A DNA stretch of 64,000 nucleotides from DATFVA01 sp963839165 (GTDB lineage: Bacteria; Bacteroidota; Ignavibacteria; Ignavibacteriales; Ignavibacteriaceae). Position numbers and translations under genes: made by a program. A model generated the notes under the pieces. That model did no database searches. It saw only the letters and a list, made by a program, of their open reading frames with translations, and had not been told where the DNA came from. The stretch is taken from contig CAWIUG010000005.1 in NCBI GenBank assembly GCA_963839165.1, forward strand, positions 62,001 to 126,000. Direction: 5' to 3'. Below, piece after piece: positions 46,595-56,630 of this stretch (position 1 is its first letter; every line of letters begins with the position of its first letter).

Positions 46595-46703
46595 TTGCCG
46601 TAAGTATCAAATTTTATTGCCGTCAGTAGCAAATTTTATTGTCGTCAGTAGCAAATTTTATTGCCGTCAGTATTAATTTTATTGCCGTCAGTTTTAACTG
46701 ACG
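46595..46703. repeat. 22-bp tandem repeat array ending in a hairpin
   Basis: Five units of 21-22 bp begin TTGCCGTCAGT and most end AAATTTTA, at about 46595, 46617, 46639, 46661 and 46682. The last unit becomes a perfect inverted repeat, CGTCAGTT-TT-AACTGACG. There are no unique spacers, so it is not a CRISPR. It lies 6 bp after lipA and could act as a terminator-like or REP-like structure. Confidence 0.85.
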
Positions 46704-46997
46704 AAAGAAATACTTCCCCAAAAATATTCCAGGCTTTAGCCACTAATCATTGGATCATACAGACATGTACCAGGGGTTGAACCCAATGGGAACCTCTATT
46801 TAAAGGATTATTTAAACAGATATAGGGCATTTTTTTATAACTTTATGCCGGATATGTCCATTTAACAATAAAATAATCTAAGAACTCAATTTTGTATTTG
46901 TTCCTAACCTTAAACTCTTTATTTTTGGCTCGTAATTTTAAAAATAGATAGATCCGCAAGATTCTTCTTGTATTATATCCTTAAATAAATTTTGTAG
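46704..46997. other. Intergenic region with decayed short inverted repeats
   Basis: Fragments such as CAGGCTTTAGCC (46729-46740) and ACCAGGGGTTGAACCC around 46770 look like worn copies of short palindromic intergenic repeats. The right half is AT-rich and should contain the promoter of the next gene. No ORF or RNA gene is supported. Confidence 0.35.
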
Positions 46998-49112
46998 ATG
47001 AAATATAAATTACTGTTTGTTTCCACAATCCTGCTTTTCTGTGCCTTCACATATAACGGGGGAGATGATAAGAAGGTTAAAAAAACTGTCAACGACGATG
47101 ATTCTCATTATACTAATGTAGGTAATATAGGTTTAACCGTTACAAACTACGGTACCTACGGAAATGGTTTCATTTATTGGCCCGATCAGCCATCCTGCGA
47201 ATATCCTCTTGGCAGCGGTATTGAGCATATCTTTGACGGAGGCCTTTGGGTAGGCGGTTTTATAGCTAATGATTCTCTCGGAAACGGAAGGACAGGTCCT
47301 TATGTAACCACAGGGGCTGTTGATGCAGCTTCTGTTTCTGCCAAAGGCGGAGGTTTTGAGTACACTAACTCACCTGAGAGTCAGGTTATCGAACGATCTT
47401 CATTAATTGATTCACGCTTTTACTCTCCCGACGCTATCTCTCATCAGGATTTTGTAATGGATTATGTTGACACCAATGTTGTATACTCAAATGGTGAACC
47501 GATCCAAAACCATGATCCCATGGGGTTGAGCATCCACGAAGAAACCTATGCCTGGAATTTCCCTTTTGCTAATTTCTTTGTGATCCTGAATTTTACAATT
47601 AAGAATGTTACTAATAAATATATAGATAGTGTATATATCGGGTTATGGACTGATGCGGTTGTAAGAAACACTAAGATCACCGGCCGTCATTTTGACGGTG
47701 CATTCTTCAATAAGGGTGGTGATGGTTACAGTGACTCAATGAAGGTAGCCTATGAATTTGATGCGACGGGGGACATCGGGTATACTGATAGCTATGTTGG
47801 GATCCAGCAGCTGGGTTCAACGCCAGCCCTCCCGAATAAAATACCGGTCGGCAGCGATTCTTTATCCACAGTTAACTTTGTCAGCTGGCAGTTCAGGAAT
47901 GCAGTAGATCCGAATTTTTTCTCACCTATCGATGATATCCAGAGATATAGAAAAATGCAGGGTTACTTTGGAGGAAACAACAGGTATGGAAGCGGCGTTA
48001 ATCCTGCGGATCTTAAAACACCATCAAATAGGTCTATACTGATCACAAAAGGTCCTTTTCATAAAATCGCTCCAGGTGATTCGCTTAATGTTGTCTATGC
48101 AGTAGTATGTGCAAAGAAGTACGGGAACGATCCTGCAGCTTATGATACGGAGGAACAGAAAACCAACCTGTATTCTAATGCAGATTGGGCACTTCGAGCG
48201 TACTTCGGTGAGGATAGAAATAGAAATGGTATACTGGATCCCAGTGAAGACCTTAATGGTGATGGAAAAATTACAAGGTACGTTTTACCTTCTCCTCCTG
48301 CATTACCACGTGTTAAGGTAGTTCCGGGAAATCAAAAGGCCACAATATATTGGGACAAACGATCTGAAAACTCTATTGACCCAATATCAGCTAAAAAGGA
48401 TTTTGAAGGTTATCGGATTTATAGAACAGAATCAGGGTTTGACTTATCTCAGAAGCAGGATATTCTCTCATCCCTTGTACTCCTTGCAGAATTTGACAGC
48501 TCAAATAATGCCTACAGTTATAACACCGGGTTTTCTGCTGTAGAATTAGATCAGCCTGTAACTTTTCCTAATGATCCCACTCAGTATTATTACAAATATG
48601 AATTAGATAACCTGCTGAACGGCTGGCAGTATTTGTTTGCTGTAACTGCTTTTGATAAAGGTGATCCTTCAAGTAATCTTGAAAGTCTTGAATCAAGTTC
48701 CCTTTCAACTCTCAACCGGATAATCCCGGGAACTCCGCCTTCTGAGGAAGCTTCGGTTGTGGTGGGTGTTTATCCTAACCCCTATTATGCTAACGCTGTG
48801 TGGGATGGGAGCTCAGAACGCCTGAGAAAAATATATTTCTATAATCTTCCGGCCGAGTGTGAAATAACGATTTATACGCTATCCGGGGATGTTGTTAAAA
48901 GGATAACACATAATGAACAGAGCAATGGTTCTGATTTACGATGGTTTGAAAATTACTCCAGTGGAGGAAAACAGAAAATGTCAGGGGGAGAGCATGCCTG
49001 GGACCTGATAACTGACAATGATCAGGCTATAGCCACAGGAATGTATTTATTTACTGTGAAGAATACACGGAATGGTGACATCAAAACCGGCAAGTTTTTA
49101 GTTGTAAAATAA
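46998..49112 (+). CDS. Large secreted protein, T9SS-type C-terminus, EF-hand-like repeat
   Basis: The 704-residue protein has an N-terminal hydrophobic signal and a long beta-rich body of a type common in Ignavibacteria-like genomes but without an assigned function. Residues about 410-430 (DRNRNGILDPSEDLNGDGK) form a double calcium-binding loop like EF-hand/dockerin sites. A fibronectin-III-like domain follows (ATIYWDKRSENS, FEGYRIYRTESGF). The C-terminus (VVGVYPNPYYANAVWD to TGKFLVVK) resembles a T9SS sorting tail with YPNPY in place of YPNPFNP. Surface location is inferred. It is 18 bp before the next T9SS cargo gene. Confidence 0.78.
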   Translation: MKYKLLFVSTILLFCAFTYNGGDDKKVKKTVNDDDSHYTNVGNIGLTVTNYGTYGNGFIYWPDQPSCEYPLGSGIEHIFDGGLWVGGFIANDSLGNGRTGPYVTTGAVDAASVSAKGGGFEYTNSPESQVIERSSLIDSRFYSPDAISHQDFVMDYVDTNVVYSNGEPIQNHDPMGLSIHEETYAWNFPFANFFVILNFTIKNVTNKYIDSVYIGLWTDAVVRNTKITGRHFDGAFFNKGGDGYSDSMKVAYEFDATGDIGYTDSYVGIQQLGSTPALPNKIPVGSDSLSTVNFVSWQFRNAVDPNFFSPIDDIQRYRKMQGYFGGNNRYGSGVNPADLKTPSNRSILITKGPFHKIAPGDSLNVVYAVVCAKKYGNDPAAYDTEEQKTNLYSNADWALRAYFGEDRNRNGILDPSEDLNGDGKITRYVLPSPPALPRVKVVPGNQKATIYWDKRSENSIDPISAKKDFEGYRIYRTESGFDLSQKQDILSSLVLLAEFDSSNNAYSYNTGFSAVELDQPVTFPNDPTQYYYKYELDNLLNGWQYLFAVTAFDKGDPSSNLESLESSSLSTLNRIIPGTPPSEEASVVVGVYPNPYYANAVWDGSSERLRKIYFYNLPAECEITIYTLSGDVVKRITHNEQSNGSDLRWFENYSSGGKQKMSGGEHAWDLITDNDQAIATGMYLFTVKNTRNGDIKTGKFLVVK

Positions 49113-49130
49113 AAATTAAAGGAGCGTATC

Positions 49131-51230
49131 ATGAAAAAAAGTTTACTGTTAGCATTGTTTTTACTCTGCAGCGGTTTGATCTTTGCGCAGCAATATCCCC
49201 TTGTAACACTCCAGGATATTCAGTTCGTATCGGATACAACCACTGACCCGCCTTCACCGCTTACTGGTGATACTGTAAGAGTTCAGGGAACCGTAATGGT
49301 TTCGCCGCTGGTTAATCCCAGTACAGACAGACGTCCGATTATTGCCGCCGGACCCCGCTGGGTAACTTATATAGAAGATAAATATGGAAATGTATACGGT
49401 GGTTTGAATATACTTCAGGAAGATACTTCTGAAACCGGTCAGCAGACCTTCTTCGACATTATCGACACTGCCCAGGTGGTTACCTTTACTGGCGTTATTA
49501 CTGAATATTATACAAGTACAGAGATGATCCAACTTGTTACACCTACTACACCCATTAGTATCGATAGTACGATGGCTAAGAGACCGGATCCTATTGAACT
49601 GCAGGTTTCAGATTTTGATAATAATGGGCAGTACAATTTTGCATCCGAGAAGTATGAAGATATGTACGTAATAATCAGAAATGTTATTACAAGTGACAGG
49701 AATAGTTCTTCGGGTGTATTTAACTTTCACGATGCTGACGGCAATACCATGCATATGTACGATCAGTCGGGGTATTTTACACTGAGAGCACACAGACTTG
49801 TAGGACTGACTAACTATGATCCTCCGCAGGATGGTTCGATACTCACTTATATTCGCGGAATAATTAACACAAGAACCGATGGTTATTATATAGTTCCTGT
49901 TTATCCCGGTGACATTGGCCCGATTCAGCAGTCACCTCCGTCAATCACCACTATCCGCAGAAACACAAATGAGATTGCCCGAAACCAGGCAGTTGACATT
50001 TCAGCAAAGATAACTGACCTTGACGGAACAGTTCAGGAAAGCAGGCTGTATTACCGTGTTGACGGCGGACAGCGTATGATGTTACCTATGACATTCAATG
50101 CGTCAGATACTACTTACAAAGCAACCATACCTGGAGTCGATAGTGATTCTTCAATAGTCGATTTTTATGTATGGTCGCAGGATAATGATGGCCTGATAAG
50201 CATAAATCCTGTTGATACTCTGCACGACGATTATTTTTACCTGGTTCTAAACAGACCAGTAGGTATAAGGGATGTACAGTACAGTCCTTTCGGCGGTGGT
50301 TACAGCGGTTACACAAATTATAATGTAACCCTTCAGGGAGTTGTTACTTCGGATACATCCGACATTAAAGGATACGGAACAACCTCCTTCTTGAGAAGCT
50401 ACATCCAGGATGGAACGGGTCCATGGAGCGGCATTGAATTCAGTTTCGGCGGGTCTCTGGGAACAGAACTGCTTAACCTTAAACGCGGTGATCTTGTTAC
50501 TCTTACCGGTACTATACAGGAATCCTTCGGTGTTACTGTTATAAATAAAATAACAGATTATAACGTCGTTTCATCAAATAATCCGCTGCCCGATCCGCAG
50601 GTTATTACAACCGGTGAGATGGGACTTCTCGGCGATGGTGAAGTTGAAAAGGAAAAATGGGAAAGTGTTCTCGTTGAATATGATGATGTAACTATCACCA
50701 ACATTAACGCAGACGGCGGAAGTAACTTCGGTGAAATTCTTGTGAGTGACGGCACCGGGGATACCCGTGTGGAACTTGAAGATGGTAGCAATTCATATCA
50801 TAATGGTTCAGGTGAACCCGGAACTATAGAAATTCAGCTTGGCGGACATTTTCAGAAGCTGAAAGGTATAATGTATTACTCATATAGCAATTATAAACTT
50901 GTTCCAAGAAAAGATGATGACTTTGTTGATTATTCAACTGCTGTAAAAGAGGAGAATACATCACCGAAAACATTCAGTATTGAACAGAATTATCCTAATC
51001 CGTTCAATCCGTCAACAAAAATTGTTTACTCTATCCCGCGCGCAAGCAATGTTACATTGAAGGTATTCAATGTGCTTGGCCAGCAGGTTAAAACTCTGGT
51101 TAATCAAACCCAGGGTCAGGGTACTTATACCGTAACCTTTAATGCCCCTTCATTGCCTTCAGGTATATATTTCTACAGCATAGAAGCCGGAGATTATACC
51201 CAGGTTAAGAAAATGATTCTTTTGAAGTAA
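49131..51230 (+). CDS. Secreted OB-fold protein with T9SS sorting domain
   Basis: The 699-residue protein has a signal peptide ending near IFAQ. It has at least two OB-like segments (VRVQGTVMVSPL; YNVTLQGVVTSDTSD through GDLVTLTGTIQESFG), an Ig-like segment near residues 280-370, and a clear T9SS tail (QNYPNPFNPSTKIVYS to KKMILLK). OB folds of this kind occur in secreted nucleases and binding proteins. No catalytic motif is seen here. GGAGCG precedes the ATG. A strong hairpin follows. Confidence 0.82.
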   Translation: MKKSLLLALFLLCSGLIFAQQYPLVTLQDIQFVSDTTTDPPSPLTGDTVRVQGTVMVSPLVNPSTDRRPIIAAGPRWVTYIEDKYGNVYGGLNILQEDTSETGQQTFFDIIDTAQVVTFTGVITEYYTSTEMIQLVTPTTPISIDSTMAKRPDPIELQVSDFDNNGQYNFASEKYEDMYVIIRNVITSDRNSSSGVFNFHDADGNTMHMYDQSGYFTLRAHRLVGLTNYDPPQDGSILTYIRGIINTRTDGYYIVPVYPGDIGPIQQSPPSITTIRRNTNEIARNQAVDISAKITDLDGTVQESRLYYRVDGGQRMMLPMTFNASDTTYKATIPGVDSDSSIVDFYVWSQDNDGLISINPVDTLHDDYFYLVLNRPVGIRDVQYSPFGGGYSGYTNYNVTLQGVVTSDTSDIKGYGTTSFLRSYIQDGTGPWSGIEFSFGGSLGTELLNLKRGDLVTLTGTIQESFGVTVINKITDYNVVSSNNPLPDPQVITTGEMGLLGDGEVEKEKWESVLVEYDDVTITNINADGGSNFGEILVSDGTGDTRVELEDGSNSYHNGSGEPGTIEIQLGGHFQKLKGIMYYSYSNYKLVPRKDDDFVDYSTAVKEENTSPKTFSIEQNYPNPFNPSTKIVYSIPRASNVTLKVFNVLGQQVKTLVNQTQGQGTYTVTFNAPSLPSGIYFYSIEAGDYTQVKKMILLK

Positions 51231-51242
51231 AAAGAATATTCA

Positions 51243-51270
51243 GGACTGATCCACACCGGTGGATCAGTCC
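51243..51270. terminator. Perfect 12-bp hairpin, no T tract
   Basis: GGACTGATCCAC and GTGGATCAGTCC pair perfectly around ACCG, 12 bp after the T9SS gene. No T run follows, so it may be a 3'-end stabilising structure or a weak terminator rather than a classical one. Confidence 0.6.
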
Positions 51271-51313
51271 ATAAATTATTAAGGAACTATTTTAATATTT
51301 GTTACTGACTTTA

Positions 51314-52843
51314 ATGAAAAAACTTTCTGTATTTATTCTGATATTGTTCATAGTATCAGTACTTTATTCCTGTTATGATAACCCTACAAGTAATCCGGCT
51401 GCGAATAAACCACCTGAAACAGGATTGTCCCTGATCCCTGATTCTACTATCGCATCGCAGCCCACAAAGTTGAAAGTTTCGTGGTGGGGAGATGACCCCG
51501 ACGGTAATATTGTCGGATTCTATTTCACATGGGATGGAACTAACTGGTCGTTTACTGCCTCAAATGATAGCCTTTTTGCCCTGCAGATAGGTGCCGCAGA
51601 TACAACTTATCTTTTTCAGGTGTCAGCAGTGGATAATGGAGGAAACGGAACCTACGATTATGACATTAAACAAAATGGAATAGATTACGGTCCGGAACCC
51701 TATATAGATGCTAACAAAAACGGTTCGTATGATCCCTCTGAAAAGTTTTATGATATAGGACTTATAGATCCTACTCCCGCTCAACTGAATTTCCCTTTAA
51801 GAAATACTTCTCCAACGATCAGCTGGAATGCTCTCAGCACTCTGCCCGATACTTCTTTCCCTGTAATGTCTTTTGGATGGAATGCGGGGGATCTTGATGG
51901 TGATAATACGATCCAGAAGATAAATATCGTGCTGAATGATCCTGCTGATTCATCAAATATCGTTTCTTTGTATGGAAACATCAGGAACATAACATTAAAG
52001 ACGAATGATTTTCAATCGGGTAACCCCGGAATGGATATATTGGTGGAAGGACAGGAGAATAATATATTCCCACAGAAGCTGTATGGATTAAAGTATAATG
52101 ATAATAATAAAATATATGTTGAGGCCATAGATATTTCCGGCGCCAGTTCGGGATACATTTCTCTTCCTGATTCAGGTAAAACATGGTATGTAAAAAAACC
52201 AGTTGGCAATCTTGTTATCGTTGACGATTATGCCCTTGCTGATAATGCTGCCGGATTCTATGCTTCAATGATGGATAGTCTTGGTCTCAGTGGTAAATAC
52301 GACGTCCTCGACCTCATTCAAAATCCTCTTCCATATCGGAACGTAACGTTCCTGCAGACAATGAGATTATTCAAGTATGCTTACTGGTATGCTGATAATA
52401 ACCCTTCACTGGATTTAATGGCAGCAACCACACAGAAATTTTTAGATGCAGGAGGTAAAATAGCATATAGCATGCAGTTCCTTCAGAATATTGATCTTGC
52501 TGTAGTTAGTAGTTTTTTACCTATAAACACAGATACACTCTACTCTGTCGGTTCGATACTTTCAGGAACGCATCTATCCACAGATTTAACCGATCCTTCT
52601 TATCCCGGACTTACAACCACATCACCACTGTACCGTATGAAATCATTTTCATTAAGTTCTTTTGGTTCTGTGCCTTTATATTATTTTCCGAACAACGAGA
52701 TGCCGGGATATATCGGATTTTTTAATAATCCTAAAAGCCTGTTTTTTATAGGCCTGCCTCTTAACAAATGCAATGGGGGACCAGGGAATGTCAGAGAACT
52801 GCTGAACAAAGTTCTGATTGAAGATTTCGGAGTTACACCATGA
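51314..52843 (+). CDS. Surface lipoprotein with FN3-like domain, hypothetical
   Basis: The 509-residue protein has a lipoprotein signal with lipobox VLYSC. A fibronectin-like segment (KVSWWGDDPDGNIVGFYFTWDG) and a large C-terminal domain starting near VIVDDYALADNAAGFYASMMDSL follow; the latter vaguely resembles class-I glutamine-amidotransferase-like folds, but I see no catalytic triad. I start at ATG 51314 rather than a TTG at 51299 because the signal peptide begins with MKK there. It overlaps the TonB receptor by ATGA and is the first gene of a five-gene coupled chain. Confidence 0.75.
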   Translation: MKKLSVFILILFIVSVLYSCYDNPTSNPAANKPPETGLSLIPDSTIASQPTKLKVSWWGDDPDGNIVGFYFTWDGTNWSFTASNDSLFALQIGAADTTYLFQVSAVDNGGNGTYDYDIKQNGIDYGPEPYIDANKNGSYDPSEKFYDIGLIDPTPAQLNFPLRNTSPTISWNALSTLPDTSFPVMSFGWNAGDLDGDNTIQKINIVLNDPADSSNIVSLYGNIRNITLKTNDFQSGNPGMDILVEGQENNIFPQKLYGLKYNDNNKIYVEAIDISGASSGYISLPDSGKTWYVKKPVGNLVIVDDYALADNAAGFYASMMDSLGLSGKYDVLDLIQNPLPYRNVTFLQTMRLFKYAYWYADNNPSLDLMAATTQKFLDAGGKIAYSMQFLQNIDLAVVSSFLPINTDTLYSVGSILSGTHLSTDLTDPSYPGLTTTSPLYRMKSFSLSSFGSVPLYYFPNNEMPGYIGFFNNPKSLFFIGLPLNKCNGGPGNVRELLNKVLIEDFGVTP

Positions 52844-55650
52844 ACAGAATTATAGCAGTCATATTATTAAGTCTTGCCATAGCAGCGGCAGCTGCTGCTC
52901 AATCAGGAACTCTGATAGGTAATGTACACGATGCAGGTACAGCTGAAGCATTGCCGGGGGTGAATGTAATATTAAAGGGAACTTATTACGGAGCTGCAAC
53001 AGATGTTGACGGGAAATTCAAAATTACCGGAATATCGCCTGGAAATTATAACGTTGCTATCTCATTAATAGGTTATAAGACAGTACAGTTCACCGGGATT
53101 GAAATTATTGCTGGAAAGACAAAAGAGCTGGATGTAAAACTTGAAGAAACTGTGCTTACTCTTGATCAGGATGTTGTTGTTGTCGGCGAGAAGCCTTTAA
53201 TGGATGTTGAAGAAACACAGAGCAAAAAAGATATTTCGAAGGAAGATATAGAGAACTCAATAGTTGAAAATATTACTGATGTAGTAACACAGCAGGCCGG
53301 TATTGTGAAAACGGATAACACTATCCATATCCGCGGAGGAAGATCATATGAGAATGCATTCCTTCTTGATGGAGTAAACGTTCAGGATCCGCTGTCAGGT
53401 ACAGGGTTTGGACTGCAGCTCAGCGCTAATGCTATTGAAGAAGTTGAAGTTATAACCGGTGGATTTAATGCGGAGTATGGACAGGCTACTTCAGGTGTTG
53501 TTAATGTTAAAACCCGTGAAGGGGGAGAAAATTACAGCGGTTATGTGTCATATAAGAGGGATAACCTTGGAAACATTTCTTCACCGCATGTCTTTAATAT
53601 TAATATTATGGAAGCCAACCTCAGCGGACCTGAACCGATTACCTCAAAATTGCTTCCCGCAATAGGTCTTCAGATTCCGGGTGAGTTATCGTTTTTCGGA
53701 AGTTTTCATGCAGGATTTAGTGACGGAATTACACAGGGATATTATAAACCTACAGCGGATCAGCTTTACTCTTCTACATTCGGTGGAACCAGGTTTGCAC
53801 CGGAGGCTGAGAACAGCTGGTTCTGGCTTGGAAAGCTTTCATATAAGTATTCGCCTACTTTAAAATTTGTCTATTCGTATAATCAATCTGTTGATATTAA
53901 CCAGAATTCTCAGTCACTCCAGACTAATCTCGAGTATGTTGAACCAAGTCCTGGCTACCAATATGAATTCCAGAATATCCTGGATCAGGCAAACACCTTT
54001 ACTCATAACAATGAATATCATTCTTTTAATGTAACTCATACTTTGAATGCCAAGACTTATTATGAACTTAAGTTCAGCCATTTTTATACAAACTTAAGAG
54101 CAGACGCCAACGGCAGGAACTGGTTTGATTACGCTGAACCGAAAGATATAGTCAACTTTCCTATTGAATATTACAATACAAACCATGATACAATCGGCGT
54201 GATCCCCGGTGATGGTTTCTGGGATGTTGGCAACCCGAGTACGTGGCGTGATCACTTCTTCAGCGAATCATCGATAAAGGGAGATATCACAAGCTTCTTT
54301 GATGAGAAGAATAAGTTCAAAGCCGGATTTAATCTTCAGTTTCAGGAAATGCAGGTGGTTGAGATTGTAAAACCCTGGGTAGGTAAACTTGGGCTGAACA
54401 ATGATATTTACCATGTCTTCCCTGCACAGGGAGCTTTCTATGCACAGGATAACATCAACTTCAGTGGAATGATACTGAATTTCGGTATGCGTATGGATTA
54501 CTGGTTTCCTGGTAAATACGTTGATGATGCAGTCAACAATCCTGATGTTATTACAATCCCTGATGTTATAAGAGAGCGTTATAAGGAAGATACATTCGGC
54601 TGGTTCGGCGGGAGGAGATTTAAAGCCAGGCTGAGCCCAAGACTCGGTATTTCACATCCGGTATCTGACAATCAGACATTATTCTTTTCATACGGCCACT
54701 TCAGCAAATGGCCTAATCCTCAGTTCGTTTATGCAAAGCTGAGTCCCCTGAATGCTCAGTCGTCATTTCAGAAGTTCGGGAATCCCGATCTGAACCCGGA
54801 AACGACTGTTGCATATGAGCTCGGCCTGAAGACTCAGTTTACTAATGATGACGTTCTCAAGGTTACAGCTTATTATAAAGATATTTTTGACTATGTAACA
54901 ACCCGTTCTGCAATTATTAATTCTGCCAGGTTTGCCACACAAAGTTTCATCACGTACGTTAATTCAGATTATGCAAGGTCGCGTGGATTAGAAGTAGAGT
55001 ATAAGAAAAGAATTGATAAATGGTTTACGGGAGATGCATCGGTGTCATATGCTATAATAACTACAAAAAGTTCGTCTCCCGATGAAGGAGTTCTTGTAGC
55101 AAGAGGTGACCTGAACGAGACAATTACCGAAGATTATGCAAATTGGGACAGACCTCTTACAATAAACCTTACAACTAATTTTTATATTGAGAAGGATAAT
55201 GCGCTGTTTGGATTCGGAAATGGCATTCTGGACAATTATAATTTATATCTGAGATTTTTCTTTGAATCAGGAAAGAGATATACCCCGGCTGTGTTTACAG
55301 GGAGCTACACAACTGACGGTCGCGCTGAATATAATACAATCCCGAATGAACGAAATACCAAACTGGGAGATAACTGGTTCTGGATAGATCTTAACTTCGA
55401 ACGGTATTTTGATATTAACAATCTGAAGTTTTCTGTTTTTGTTGAAGTTAATAATCTTCTTGATACACAGAATTCTGCTATTATAAATCCGGTTACCGGG
55501 AAAGCATACGAGTACGGTGACAATATTCCGGTTAATTGGAACGATCCCCGTTATCCTGATCTCCAGGCCCCAATCTCGCCGTATCCATTAAATCCAGCAC
55601 GATATCTTACAAGACGTAATGTGAAACTGGGAGTTAGTTTAAGGTTTTAA
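52840..55650 (+). CDS. TonB-dependent receptor with carboxypeptidase-like N-terminal domain
   Basis: The 936-residue outer-membrane protein has a signal peptide (LAIAAAAAAQ) and a carboxypeptidase-regulatory-like domain (TLIGNVHDAGTAEALPGVNVIL to SLIGYKTVQF). A plug follows (IHIRGGRSYENAFLLDGVNVQDPL, GFNAEYGQATSGVVNVKTREGG), then a barrel ending NVKLGVSLRF with terminal Phe. Its start overlaps the lipoprotein gene and its stop touches the PorV-like gene. Substrate unknown. The linkage to PorV and T9SS cargo genes suggests a role in surface-protein assembly or in taking up products released by the secreted enzymes. Confidence 0.93.
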   Translation: MNRIIAVILLSLAIAAAAAAQSGTLIGNVHDAGTAEALPGVNVILKGTYYGAATDVDGKFKITGISPGNYNVAISLIGYKTVQFTGIEIIAGKTKELDVKLEETVLTLDQDVVVVGEKPLMDVEETQSKKDISKEDIENSIVENITDVVTQQAGIVKTDNTIHIRGGRSYENAFLLDGVNVQDPLSGTGFGLQLSANAIEEVEVITGGFNAEYGQATSGVVNVKTREGGENYSGYVSYKRDNLGNISSPHVFNINIMEANLSGPEPITSKLLPAIGLQIPGELSFFGSFHAGFSDGITQGYYKPTADQLYSSTFGGTRFAPEAENSWFWLGKLSYKYSPTLKFVYSYNQSVDINQNSQSLQTNLEYVEPSPGYQYEFQNILDQANTFTHNNEYHSFNVTHTLNAKTYYELKFSHFYTNLRADANGRNWFDYAEPKDIVNFPIEYYNTNHDTIGVIPGDGFWDVGNPSTWRDHFFSESSIKGDITSFFDEKNKFKAGFNLQFQEMQVVEIVKPWVGKLGLNNDIYHVFPAQGAFYAQDNINFSGMILNFGMRMDYWFPGKYVDDAVNNPDVITIPDVIRERYKEDTFGWFGGRRFKARLSPRLGISHPVSDNQTLFFSYGHFSKWPNPQFVYAKLSPLNAQSSFQKFGNPDLNPETTVAYELGLKTQFTNDDVLKVTAYYKDIFDYVTTRSAIINSARFATQSFITYVNSDYARSRGLEVEYKKRIDKWFTGDASVSYAIITTKSSSPDEGVLVARGDLNETITEDYANWDRPLTINLTTNFYIEKDNALFGFGNGILDNYNLYLRFFFESGKRYTPAVFTGSYTTDGRAEYNTIPNERNTKLGDNWFWIDLNFERYFDINNLKFSVFVEVNNLLDTQNSAIINPVTGKAYEYGDNIPVNWNDPRYPDLQAPISPYPLNPARYLTRRNVKLGVSLRF

Positions 55651-55652
55651 TG

Positions 55653-56630
55653 ATGAAAAAAGTTATCTCATAATATTCTTACTTACAGGTATTTTTGAAA
55701 CCAGGGCTCAGTTTTTTCCTGTTCTTGGTGGACAAAGAGCCGGAATTTCCACAGCACAATTTCTTAAAATAGGTGTCGGAGGAAGAGCCAGCGCTCTTGG
55801 TGATGCTTTCGTTGCTATAGCTAATGACGCTTCTGCGTTATACTGGAACCCGGCGGGTCTAGTCCAGTTCTCGCAAACGAAATTTTCTTCTCGCATAATA
55901 AATGGGTTGTCGATATCAACCATGAATTTCTTGGAGCGGTTTACCATTTGGATGATGACCAATGCATTTGGAGTTGCTCTTACTTCGTTAACTACAGCCG
56001 ATATGCCTGTTACAACAGAGTTTGCCCCTTTCGGTACCGGAGAGTATTTCGGTTTCGGTGATCTTGCATCGGCTGTAACATATTCGAGAAGAATGACGGA
56101 CCAATTCAGCTTCGGCGGTACGGTAAGATACGTTGAGGAAACCCTGGACAAACTCAAAATGCGGGGAGTGATGATCGACCTTGGTACCTATTACTGGACA
56201 GGACTGGGTTCGACAAGATTCGCAGTTGCAGTTTCAAATTTCGGTAATCAGATGGCCCCTGATGGTGATGTCGTCCTAATCGGAAAAAGAACTAAATCTG
56301 ACTGGCAGTCATTTTCACCCCCAACAGTATTCCGCATCGGTTTTGCATTTGAGCCGATTGAAAGATGAAAATAATAAAATTACTACTTCAATCCACTTAA
56401 ACCATCCTAATGATAATAGTGAAAATGTAGTTACAGGAATGGAATATACTTGGAAAAAAATGTTTATTATAAGAGGCGGATATAAATTTAACGTAGAAGA
56501 ACAGAATTATTCATTTGGTGCAGGAATGAAAGTTACCAATACAATTGCGGATTTTACTCTTGATTATGCTTATTCAAACTTTTCCCGGCTTGGATCCGCA
56601 CATAGTTTTTCAATTATACTAGGCTTATGA
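55653..56630 (+). pseudogene. PorV/PorQ-family outer-membrane protein, four indels
   Basis: Joined across shifts this gives about 325 residues with a signal peptide and the PorV hallmark GGRASALGDAFVAIANDASALYWNPAGL. FSHNKWVVDINHEFLGAVYHL and TTADMPVTTEFAPFGTGEYF follow, then a beta-barrel end (SFGAGMKVTN, FTLDYAYSNFSRLGSAHSF). PorV-type proteins shuttle T9SS cargo on the outer membrane. Shifts lie near 55670, 55884 (T run), 55959 and 56362 (A run). The flanking starts and stops still couple correctly (56627-56630 is ATGA with the next gene), which argues for sequencing errors rather than a dead gene. Confidence 0.8.

Noticed and set aside
46595..46703. Possible CRISPR array
   Set aside because: The units are directly adjacent with no unique spacers and no cas genes are nearby.
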